A DNA stretch of 64,000 nt from Flavobacteriales bacterium (GTDB taxonomy: Bacteria > Bacteroidota > Bacteroidia > Flavobacteriales_F > PHOS-HE28): assembly GCA_016700415.1 (NCBI GenBank), contig CP065018.1, positions 2,548,001 through 2,612,000 on the forward strand, given 5' to 3'. A program made the position numbers and the translations under genes. Every line of letters begins with the position of its first letter. Position 1 is the first letter of the stretch. The notes under the pieces were generated by a model, which worked only from the letters and a program-made list of their open reading frames with translations, was not told the DNA's origin and made no database searches. Shown piece after piece: positions 8,110 through 17,000 of this stretch.

Positions 8110-11100
8110 ATGAACGCGCAATTCAATCTGGTCCCCTTGGCTTTTATGGTCACATCACTCCTGCGGCCCGGCCAAGCTATTTCCGCTACGGCCCGGCCAT
8201 TACCCATTTCCGGGACGGAACGTACAGTCGCCGCTGATCGGTACGGTCAACCAGAGACAATTAAGGAGGAGCGGAGCCTTGAGGAGAACAAGGGCCAAGT
8301 AACCACCATGGCCGGTGATCCCGCACCATTCGTGCGCTTCCGATATTCCGCGGGCAACACGCACATTTTCCTGATGGGCAACGGGATCGCCTACCAATTC
8401 CACCGCACATACCTCCCGGAAGGCTATGAGGAAATGATGGCGGAGGCCGGGCAGAACCCGGCCAAGCAAAAGCGATCGGACGAACTGCGGTCCAAGGTGC
8501 GAACAGAGACTTTCAGGATGGACATGTTGCTGGAGGGTGCGAACATGAAGGCGCGCGTCACCACGGATGACCGCCAAGGCAGCTATACGAACTACTACGG
8601 CCAAGGAGCATTGAACGTACACAGCTACGGCCAAGTGACGTACCATGACGTCTATCCCGGCATCGATTGGATCGTTTACACCACGGAAAAGGGCATCAAG
8701 TATGATTTCATGGTACACCCGGGTGCCGATCCCGGACAGATCCGCCTGCGCTTCAAGGACCAGGAGGAGCTGGCCGTGGACAAAACGGGCCGATTGGTAC
8801 ATGGCAACCGGATGGGCCGTTTCGTGGAGGATGCCCCGGTGAGTTTTCAGGCGGGCCGGTCCGTGGCAACGCGTTTCATTCTTGAAGAAGACCTGTTGCA
8901 ATTTGAACTGGGCACCTACGACCGTACCCAGCCGCTTACGATCGACCCGGCCCGCATCTGGGCCACTTACTACGGTTCCGGCAACGATGATGCCGCATAT
9001 TCCACCGCAGTCGACGGCAGCGGCAACGTGTATCTGGCGGGCCAGACCAAGTCCTCGGGCAGCATAGCGTCCGGTGGCCACCAGAATACCATAGGGGGAA
9101 ACTACGATGCGTTCTTGGTAAAATTCGATGCCTCAGGGGTCCGGCTCTGGGCAACCTATTACGGAGGCGGCTTGGAGGATGGAGGATACTCCTGCGCTGT
9201 TGACGGCAGCGGGAACGTGTATCTGGCAGGCTATACGAAATCCACCACGGCCATCGCTTCAGGCGGCCATCAAGGGACGCTTGGCGGCGACCAAGATGCT
9301 TTTCTGGTGAAATTCAACGCTTCGGGCGTGCGCCAGTGGGGAACATATTACGGCGGCACTGCCTATGAATTCGGGGCCTGTTGCACGGTTGACGGCAGCG
9401 GAAACGTCTATCTCGCGGGCAGCACATCTTCCAGTACGGCCATCGCCTCGGGCGGCCACCAGAACACTTACAACGGGAACTACGACGCCTTCTTAGTGAA
9501 GTTCGACCCGGCCGGTGTTCGGCAATGGGGCACCTACTACGGTGGCACGAACGGGGAGAATGGCAATGCCTGCGCGGTGGACGGTAGCGGCAACGTGTAC
9601 TTGGCCGGGCAGACTAATTCGACAGGTTCCATCGCGGCCTCCGGGCATCAGGGGTCTTTCGGTGGCGGCACCGGTGATGGCTTCCTGGTGAAGTTCAATT
9701 CCTCCGGTACCCAGCAATGGGGCACCTACTATGGCGGGGCTGGAAATGATTTTGGACACGCTTGCGCGGCGGACGGTAGCGGCAACGTCTATCTCGCCGG
9801 TGAGGCGACGTCCACAACGGCCATTGCCTCTGGTGGGCTACAGAACACCAAGGGGGGCGGGATCGACGCCTTTTTGGTGAAGTTCAACACTTCCGGCACC
9901 AGACAATGGGGCACGTACTACGGAGGGACCGCCAGCGACATGGGCCGGTCCTGTGCGGTTGACGGGCTTGGCAGTGTCTTTTTGGTCGGGCAGACCGCTT
10001 CCACGGGAGGCATTGCCAATGGCGGGTACCAGAACATGCTCGGAGGCGGGACCGACGCCTTCTTGGTAAAATTGACCGCCGGGGGAAGCCGTGAATGGAG
10101 CACATACTACGGCGGCAGCGGGGCGGAATCCGGACTATCGGGCGCGGTGGATACCAATGGGAACATCCATTTCGCGGGCTACACCAACTCCTCCGGAGCC
10201 ATCGCTGCAAGCGGACATCAGAACACTTTCGGTGGGGTCTACGACGGCTTCTTGGCCAAATTCACGAGCAGCAGCTCGTGCCCGGGCGGTAATGAGGTGG
10301 TGGTGGCCCTGAACACGGACGCCAACCCGGGCCAGATCACATGGGAGCTCACCGATGCGGGCAATGTGGTGATCGCCAGCGGCGGGCCCGACGTGAGCGA
10401 GGCCAGCCAATTGGTCGTGGACACGGTCTGTCTTGGCGGGATCCCCACCACCACCTGCTTCGGCTTCCGCCTGATGGACAGCTATGGCGACGGCCTCATC
10501 AACGGGAATTGGCAGTTGCGGACCACGGACGGCAAGGTGCTGCTGGGCGATGACTTCTCAGACGGGTATGATTCACCCACCACCACCCCGGCCTATGCGG
10601 GCTATACGGAGCACAGCTTCTGCCTGCCTCCCGGCCCCGCTAAGGTCGCGAACAAGTCCTGCGGGATCTTCAACTACAGCATGAACAGCTACGTGTATTG
10701 CAGCAACGTGGCAGGAGCGGGCAGCTACCAGTTCGAGTTCTCCGATCCCGATGCGGGCTACATCCGCCGCATCGCGGTGAACACCAACAAGGTGCGCTTC
10801 AACCAGATGAACACCAGCCCGCTGACGCCCGGCGTGAAGTACTTCGTCCGTGTCCGCACCAACGACGCCGGCCCCTTGGCCAGCGCGCACTTCGGCGCGG
10901 GTTGCGAAGTGGCCATATCGTCGACGGTGCCTTGCACGGAGCTGATCGGTGCGCCCACCTATGGGCACTCCTGCAACGAGTCGCGCGCCTTCAACACCAA
11001 CAACAGCTTCATCTATGCGACACCGGTGGTGGGTGCGACGGAGTATCAGTTCCGCATTGTCAACGTCGCGGCGGGCTACGATGAGACATTCATCCGCAAC

Positions 11101-11544
11101 ACCTACATCCTTCAGTTGAAGTGGAACATAGGCGTGGCCCCTCCGTTGGTCAACGGCACTGTTTACAACGTGACGGTGAACGTGAAAGTAGGGGCCACCT
11201 ACAGCGGCTTCTGCGGCAATACCTGCACGATCACCATCGACAACGGCGCCCGCCCGGATGCCAGCATGGAGCAGGCCAATGGAACAGTAACGATGTGGCC
11301 GAACCCGGTGCGTGAGGGCCAAGTGAACCTGAGCATCGACGGCATCCGGGACGCGGACCAGAACATTACCGTGGACATCCAGGACGTCTATGGCAAGCAG
11401 GTCTTCGCCAAGGCGTTCGGGAACAGCGGCGAGCGCTTCACCACGGTACTTGACATGCCGAGCGATATTGCCAGCGGGGTGTATATGGTGAACATCACAG
11501 TTAACGGGAAGAAGACGGTGCAACGGTTGAGCATTATGAGGTAG
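8110..11544 (+). CDS. SBBP-repeat secreted protein with T9SS type A sorting domain
   Basis: 1144 residues from the ATG at 8110 (a TTG at 8059 would add 17 residues before the signal-like segment MNAQFNLVPLAFMVTSLL, so I reject it). An N-terminal domain (about 50-280) contains ENKGQV and a FRYSAGNTHIFLMGNG segment, as in proteins that carry SBBP repeats. Seven SBBP repeats of about 50-60 residues follow (about 280-720), each starting WGTYYGG and containing VDGSGNVYLAG; such repeats are expected to form a beta-propeller. The remainder matches the C-terminal half of the protein at 4995 and ends in a type A T9SS sorting domain starting MWPNPVREG. Surface or secreted location is expected; ligand unknown. 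Confidence 0.85.
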   Translation: MNAQFNLVPLAFMVTSLLRPGQAISATARPLPISGTERTVAADRYGQPETIKEERSLEENKGQVTTMAGDPAPFVRFRYSAGNTHIFLMGNGIAYQFHRTYLPEGYEEMMAEAGQNPAKQKRSDELRSKVRTETFRMDMLLEGANMKARVTTDDRQGSYTNYYGQGALNVHSYGQVTYHDVYPGIDWIVYTTEKGIKYDFMVHPGADPGQIRLRFKDQEELAVDKTGRLVHGNRMGRFVEDAPVSFQAGRSVATRFILEEDLLQFELGTYDRTQPLTIDPARIWATYYGSGNDDAAYSTAVDGSGNVYLAGQTKSSGSIASGGHQNTIGGNYDAFLVKFDASGVRLWATYYGGGLEDGGYSCAVDGSGNVYLAGYTKSTTAIASGGHQGTLGGDQDAFLVKFNASGVRQWGTYYGGTAYEFGACCTVDGSGNVYLAGSTSSSTAIASGGHQNTYNGNYDAFLVKFDPAGVRQWGTYYGGTNGENGNACAVDGSGNVYLAGQTNSTGSIAASGHQGSFGGGTGDGFLVKFNSSGTQQWGTYYGGAGNDFGHACAADGSGNVYLAGEATSTTAIASGGLQNTKGGGIDAFLVKFNTSGTRQWGTYYGGTASDMGRSCAVDGLGSVFLVGQTASTGGIANGGYQNMLGGGTDAFLVKLTAGGSREWSTYYGGSGAESGLSGAVDTNGNIHFAGYTNSSGAIAASGHQNTFGGVYDGFLAKFTSSSSCPGGNEVVVALNTDANPGQITWELTDAGNVVIASGGPDVSEASQLVVDTVCLGGIPTTTCFGFRLMDSYGDGLINGNWQLRTTDGKVLLGDDFSDGYDSPTTTPAYAGYTEHSFCLPPGPAKVANKSCGIFNYSMNSYVYCSNVAGAGSYQFEFSDPDAGYIRRIAVNTNKVRFNQMNTSPLTPGVKYFVRVRTNDAGPLASAHFGAGCEVAISSTVPCTELIGAPTYGHSCNESRAFNTNNSFIYATPVVGATEYQFRIVNVAAGYDETFIRNTYILQLKWNIGVAPPLVNGTVYNVTVNVKVGATYSGFCGNTCTITIDNGARPDASMEQANGTVTMWPNPVREGQVNLSIDGIRDADQNITVDIQDVYGKQVFAKAFGNSGERFTTVLDMPSDIASGVYMVNITVNGKKTVQRLSIMR
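8947..10270 (+). repeat. Seven in-frame SBBP repeats
   Basis: Seven coding repeats of about 156-189 bp, each with TGGGGNACNTAYTAYGG near its start and GACGGNAGCGGNAACGTNTAY in the middle. Repeats 3-5 are the most alike; repeat 7 is the most diverged (VDTNGNIHFAGYT). Confidence 0.85.
10277..11544 (+). repeat. Shared C-terminal module, copy 2
   Basis: Counterpart of 6543-7820. Protein identity is very high throughout; a few segments differ, for example FIPSEGYDETF in copy 1 against VNVAAGYDETF in copy 2, and a short linker before the sorting domain. Confidence 0.8.
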
Positions 11545-11570
11545 GTCTTGTGCGTCGGGGGGGCCTGCTT

Positions 11571-11759
11571 ATACCAATTCGTCTTTCAGAAGCAACGGAT
11601 CTCCCGGCAGGATCGGCAGCTATACAAATTCCTGATCCGCTGATTCCTAATTCCGACTGCCGACGAGGCTTATCGGAATTAGGAATCAGGAATTTGCGGA
11701 CCCTAAGTGCCTGCGGAAATGTCGGCTTCTTCGGATGTGCTTGAAATTCGAATTGGTAT
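11571..11759. mobile_element. MITE-like nested inverted-repeat element
   Basis: A 189-bp stretch between converging genes is bounded by perfect 11-bp inverted ends, ATACCAATTCG at 11571-11581 and CGAATTGGTAT at 11749-11759, with weaker matching continuing inward. Inside is a second, perfect 16-bp inverted repeat (11641-11656 with 11673-11688) extended by another 8 bp on each side (11625-11632 with 11689-11696) across an 8-nt bulge. No coding capacity. It could be a miniature transposable element that now also serves as a two-way terminator. Confidence 0.5.
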
Positions 11760-12433
11760 TATCCTCCGATCACACCCGTGGACGTCACGATCACGGTGCG
11801 GAGCACCGGTTTGCCGTCCACCACGGCTTGCACGAAATAGGTACCCGGCTCAAGGCCCTCGGCGTTCACCAGCACTTGGTCGCCGGTGTAGTTCAGGTCC
11901 ATGGGGATGAACTGGCCGCGGTTGTTCAGCACTTGCAGGTCGCTGATGGCGCCTGCACCGCTTACGGTAAATCGGCCCGGTTCCCGTTCATTCTGGAACT
12001 GCAGTGCGGGGATAGCCGTGTACGAAACGGCGAAGTCATCGGAGACATCCAGCTCTTTGCCCGCGTTGGAGGCGATCAAGCGGTAGTAGGAAATACCGTT
12101 GATCGGTGCCATGTCCATGAATTCATACGCGGTATGGCCATTGACGCCACCCTCGCTGTCCACCGTGAAGGCGGTACGCCAGTTCATCCGGTCCTGGGAG
12201 CGTTGGATCGTGAAGAGGCTGTTCGGTACTTCCGCGGCCGTGCCCCATTGGAGCGAGACGCCTTCACCGCTCACCGGTTCGGCCACAAAGGAGATCAGCT
12301 CATAGGTCGGTGCTGGAGCACTGGAGCTGATCGGGGTGGAGGGGCGATGCGCATCCATCAGGGCAACATCCCCGGATTGTGCAAAAGCGGGGATGATGAG
12401 GATTGCGGCAATTATTGAGAGGTTGTTTTTCAT
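11759..12433 (-). CDS. Small secreted protein with fibronectin III-like domain
   Basis: 224 residues from the ATG at 12431-12433, which begins a signal peptide (MKNNLSIIAAILIIPAFA, cut before Gln). The middle part (about 55-140) carries the pattern LQWGTAAEVPNSLFTIQRS ... GISYYRL, typical of the fibronectin III-like domains found before T9SS sorting domains. The C-terminus (VLNNRGQF ... LEPGTYFVQAVVDGKPVLR) resembles a short type A sorting domain but ends in a hydrophobic VIVTSTGVIGG instead of a basic tail. The stop codon touches the inverted repeat downstream. Function beyond export is unknown. Confidence 0.7.
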   Translation of the reverse strand: MKNNLSIIAAILIIPAFAQSGDVALMDAHRPSTPISSSAPAPTYELISFVAEPVSGEGVSLQWGTAAEVPNSLFTIQRSQDRMNWRTAFTVDSEGGVNGHTAYEFMDMAPINGISYYRLIASNAGKELDVSDDFAVSYTAIPALQFQNEREPGRFTVSGAGAISDLQVLNNRGQFIPMDLNYTGDQVLVNAEGLEPGTYFVQAVVDGKPVLRTVIVTSTGVIGG

Positions 12434-12494
12434 GGTCCGTCGATCAGAACGGACCACTCAACGAAATAAACAGCCTTGGGGTTTCCGGCGGAAC

Positions 12495-13787
12495 CTATCG
12501 GATCACGAGCGGTGCCGTGCTGGAACGGCCATCCATGGTAACTCGGACGAGGTAGAGGCCCTTGGCCAGTCCACCACCGAGATCCATTCCCATGGGCGTG
12601 TGATCGGGGACTGACCGCACACGGACCGACCGTTGAAGTTTGCCAAGAGCGTCGAAAAGCTGCACCTCGGCAGTTCCAGCGCCGGGTAATTGCAGATACA
12701 AGCGATCACCGGCATTCGGATTGGGCCAGATCGAGAAGAACGGTTCCTGAGTCTGCGGGGAAAGGATGGCGGTGATGGTCACGCCTGCGCAGGTACATGA
12801 ATCAGTGATGACATCCTCCACGGTCTCAGGGCGGCCGTCATCGCAGGCGTCCCCGATCTTGCCGGGCATGGCCGCGCAGTTGTCGGTGCTGTCGGCCACG
12901 GAACCCATAGGCTGGGTGCAACTCCACGCCACCACCAGCGGGTCCCCTAAGCCATCGCCATCAGCGTCCTGGAACCAGGGAAGTGCCGGATCTTCGATGA
13001 CCAGCACGGACACCGAGCAACCTTGGACGGCATATTGGAACACCCCGGAGGAGTCGATCGCGGGATCATAGATGCCACTATGCGGCTCTATGGAAAGGAA
13101 CACATAACGGCTCCATGTTCCGCCCGGGGTCACATCCGGGGAAAGGAACGACGTGAGGCCGAACGCGCTGTCCAAGGCGCATGTGGAGGTGGCCGTATCC
13201 GGCCCGACATGGGTCACATCAACGGTGATAGTAGCGGTTTGGGATGTTCCGGGGCAGGTGGCGGCGAAGGGCGAGGTGTACACATAGTCTCCGGGAACAT
13301 CCACGGCCGGGTCATAGATCCCGCTGTGCGGAAGCTCATCGAAGGTCCACGTGCCGCCTACGGCATGGGTTCCCAATTCCACGGCGAGGTCCCTGGGAGG
13401 CCCATCATCGCAGAGATGCAGGGTATCGTCGTGGCCCGCCCCGGCACCTGCGGCATTGATCATTACCGTCGCAGTGTCGTTCCCACATTCGCCGTACACC
13501 ACCACCACGTACGCGCCGAGGATCTGAAAGCTGAACGAGAATTCCGGTGTGAAGGTGAAGTACTCACCGGTGCCGGGTCCTTGCCAGGAATATCCAAGAA
13601 TGTCGCCTGAGGCGACCACGGACAGGTTGATATGGTCGCCCGGGCAGAGGGGGCTGTTGGTGATCACCGTGTCGATCAAGGCGGGGTCGCAACTCCTCTC
13701 CGCACCGGTCGAACGCAGAGGAAGGAGGGCCAGGGACATGGCGAGGATGGCCAGCGTCGGACGGTTCAAATAGCAAAGGGCGGACAT
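12495..13787 (-). CDS. Secreted protein with T9SS type A sorting domain
   Basis: 430 residues from the ATG at 13785-13787; a longer frame to 13835 lacks the signal-like N-terminus MSALCYLNRPTLAILAMSL. The protein has two similar Ig-like units with GGTWxxxxxxxHSGIYDPAxD (around 155 and 240), related in design to the repeats of the giant protein across the divergent promoter. A DADGDGLGDP segment with paired cysteines (about 285-340) looks like a thrombospondin type 3 or calcium-binding loop. The C-terminus starts FSIWPNPNAGDRLYL and ends DGRSSTAPLVIR, a type A sorting domain. It lies 61 bp behind the gene whose start is at 13787 side of the divergent gap; transcription is toward lower coordinates together with the small secreted gene. 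Confidence 0.75.
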   Translation of the reverse strand: MSALCYLNRPTLAILAMSLALLPLRSTGAERSCDPALIDTVITNSPLCPGDHINLSVVASGDILGYSWQGPGTGEYFTFTPEFSFSFQILGAYVVVVYGECGNDTATVMINAAGAGAGHDDTLHLCDDGPPRDLAVELGTHAVGGTWTFDELPHSGIYDPAVDVPGDYVYTSPFAATCPGTSQTATITVDVTHVGPDTATSTCALDSAFGLTSFLSPDVTPGGTWSRYVFLSIEPHSGIYDPAIDSSGVFQYAVQGCSVSVLVIEDPALPWFQDADGDGLGDPLVVAWSCTQPMGSVADSTDNCAAMPGKIGDACDDGRPETVEDVITDSCTCAGVTITAILSPQTQEPFFSIWPNPNAGDRLYLQLPGAGTAEVQLFDALGKLQRSVRVRSVPDHTPMGMDLGGGLAKGLYLVRVTMDGRSSTAPLVIR

Positions 13788-14055
13788 CCTTAATTCGAAA
13801 GCAATGAACCAAAGGTAACGGACACGACCGCGCAATGAGGTTTTTGAAGGGACGTGATCGGTAATAATAGCTTATTGGTCGATGAATTTGCCGTTGTCGT
13901 GGGTTGCTGATCCTTCCTGCCGAGAAGAGAAAAAGGGGATACAACCCAGACCAATATCTCGACGAATACTTTGTTTTTGCCGACGAATGGAACCCTTCTG
14001 CATGATCGGGCGTAAACACGGCCGTTCCGCAAGGGACGATCAGCCCGAACCGCAC
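13788..14055. promoter_or_regulatory. Divergent intergenic region upstream of the giant protein gene
   Basis: This 268-bp gap separates oppositely transcribed secreted-protein genes and should hold both promoters. A TACTTTG at 13967-13973, 83 bp before the giant gene, resembles the Bacteroidota minus-7 element TAnnTTTG but is one base short, and no convincing upstream TTTG was found at the right spacing. No hairpin or RNA gene recognised. Confidence 0.35.
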
Positions 14056-17000
14056 ATGAAGCAGCTTCTCCTCTTGATCCTCTTGGTCATCGCCCCAGGG
14101 CTGATCGTGGCACAGACCGGTACCGAGTTCTGGGTGGCCCCTCCGGATGTGACCTTCTTGCACAACCAGCCCGGAGACGAACCGATCTACTTCAACGTGA
14201 CCGCTGGGAATACTGCGGCCACCGTAACGATCGCCCAGCCGGCGAACGCGGGTTTCAACGGTGGTACACCGATCGTACTGAACGTACCGGCGAACAGTTC
14301 GGTGCGCTACAACATGACCTCCCTGAAGGCGCAATTGGAAACGCGGCCCACCAACACCATTTGCAATACCGGCCTGCACATCACGGCCACGGAGGACATT
14401 ACCTGCTACTACGAGTGCAGCAACACGAACAACCCGGACATCCTCGCCTTGAAGGGCGCCAACGGCCTTGGCACCGAGTTCTATATCCCCCTGCATAAGC
14501 ACGCCCCTTTTTACAACAATGATTTCGGCAACAACGCGAACAAGGCCTTCGCCTCGTTCGAGATCGTGGCCACGGAGGACAACACCACCGTATTGATCAA
14601 CTCCCCGGTGGACGTGGACGGGCATCCTGCGCAAACGCCCTTCATGATCATCCTGAACCAAGGGCAGACGTACTCCTGTGCGAACACCCTGTACAGCACC
14701 TACACGGACCCCACCAAGCACCCTTCGGGCGCGGCCGTACTTTCGGACAAGCCCATTGCCGTGTCCATCAAGGACGATTCCAACCACAACCCTTCCGGCG
14801 GTTGCTACGACCTGATGATGGACCAGATCGTTCCGGTCGGGATCCTCGGGACGGATTACGTGGCGGTAAAGGGCGCCTTGTATGCTACGGGCGACGAATC
14901 CGTGTTTCTGATGGCGGTGGAGAACAACACCAAGATCTACATCGACGGGAGCGGCACGCCCGTGGCCACGCTCTTTGCCGGGCAGTACTACCGCCACGAC
15001 ATGGATTACCTGAGCGCCGGTCCGGACAATGCCACCTACATGTCGGCCTCGAAGCCGGTGTACGCGATCCACGTCACGGGCTTCGGTTGCGAGATGGGCA
15101 TGGCCATCCTCCCGCCTTTGAACTGCGCGGGCAGCCAGCAGGTGGGCGTTACCCGCTCCACCAATGAGGGCTTCTTCCTGAACCTGCTTGTGCGCACCGG
15201 TTCACAGAACGACTTCGTGGTTACCGGCCCTGGTACGGCAACGATCCCGGGTTCCGCCTTTGTGACCGTACCCGGTACCGGCGGCGAATGGATGGCCGCA
15301 CGGATCCAGTACAACACCACGCAGGTGCCGGTGAACCAGGCGATCGTTGTGAGCAACACCTCGGACGTGTTCTCTCTGGGGGTGATCAACGGCGGTGCCG
15401 GTTCGGGCTGCCGCTACGGGTTCTTTTCGGAGTTTTCCGGAAGGATCGACGTGAGCGCCGGTGCGGACCAGGACCTCTGTGCAGGGGAAAGCGCGGAACT
15501 TACGGGAACGGTCTCCGGCGGAAGTACCACGGGCAAATGGACCACTACGGGCAGCGGCACATTCCAGCCCAGCAATACCAGCCTGAGCGCGACCTACGAA
15601 CCCAGCATCGGTGACATTGCCTTGGGCAATGTGACCCTCACGCTCACCTCCACAGGGCCATGTACCCCGCAGCAGGATGACCTGACGCTCACCTTCCACC
15701 CGAAACCGATCCCCAACGCGGGACCGGACCAGCAGGTATGTAAGAACGCTCCTGTGGTGTCCTTGTCGGGCAGCGTCCTGAACGCAGTGGGCGGGGTATG
15801 GACCGGCGGCGCGGGAAGCTTCCTGCCCTCGAACTCGAACATGAACCCCACCTACACGCCCACCGCAGCCGAAATAGCTGCGGATTCCGTGTGGATCTAT
15901 CTCACCACCACCGGTAATGGCGTGTGTGATGCGGTGAAGGACAGCATGCTGGTGCATTTCACGCCCACGCCTACCGTGAACGCTGGCGCGGACAAGGTGC
16001 TCTGCGCGAACAATGCGGCCACGACCCTTAACGGCAGCTTCACCGTAGCCACGGGCGGCGTGTGGAGCGGAGGGCTTGGGACCTTCGACCCCAGCACCAC
16101 CAACATGAACGCGATCTACACGCCCACGGCGGCCGAGATCGCCAGCGGCAGTGTTACGCTGACCCTGACCTCCACCGGCAACGGGAGCTGCATCGTAGTG
16201 ACGGACCAGGTACTGTTGAGCTTCACCACGGCACCTGCGGCCAATGCGGGTGCGAACTCCTCGGTCTGTTCCAACAACGCGAACATCGCGCTGAACGGCA
16301 GCGTGACCGTGGCCACCGGCGGTGCATGGAGCGGTGGAACGGGTTCCTTCAGCCCGAACAACGCCAGCTTGAACGCGGTGTATACGCCCACGGCAGCCGA
16401 GATCAACAACGGCTCGGTCACCTTGATCCTCACCACCACCGGCAACGGCAATTGCACGCCGGCCACCAGTAGCCGCACCATCACCTTCACACCGGCCCCG
16501 ATCGTGGATGCCGGTGCGAACGGCACCGTATGCGCCAATGCCCCGGCCATCACCCTGAACGGTTCGGTGACGGGCGCCACGGGCGGTACTTGGAGCGGTG
16601 GCACGGGCACCTACAGCCCCAATGCTTCCACCTTGAACATTACCTACACCCCGAGCGCGGCGGAGATCACCGCAGGAACGGTGACGCTTCTGTTGACCTC
16701 CACCGGGAACGGCACCTGCAACGCGGTGTCCGATCAGGTCACGTACCTGATCACCCCCGCACCCACGGCCAACGCTGGAGCGGACCAAACACTCTGCGCC
16801 AACAACCCTGTTGCCTCATTGAATGGCAGCTTCACCCTCGCGACCGGTGGCGTTTGGAGCGGAGGCAACGGCAGCTTCGATCCGAGCACCACCAACATGG
16901 TGGCCACCTATACGCCCACGGCCGCTGAGATCGCCAACGGCTCGGTGACCCTCACGTTGACCACCACAGGGAACAACAATTGCCTTGCGACCACCGATCA

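Noticed and set aside
13882..14055. Upstream extension of the giant gene's frame
   Set aside because: No signal peptide at the upstream start; the ATG at 14056 opens a textbook one.
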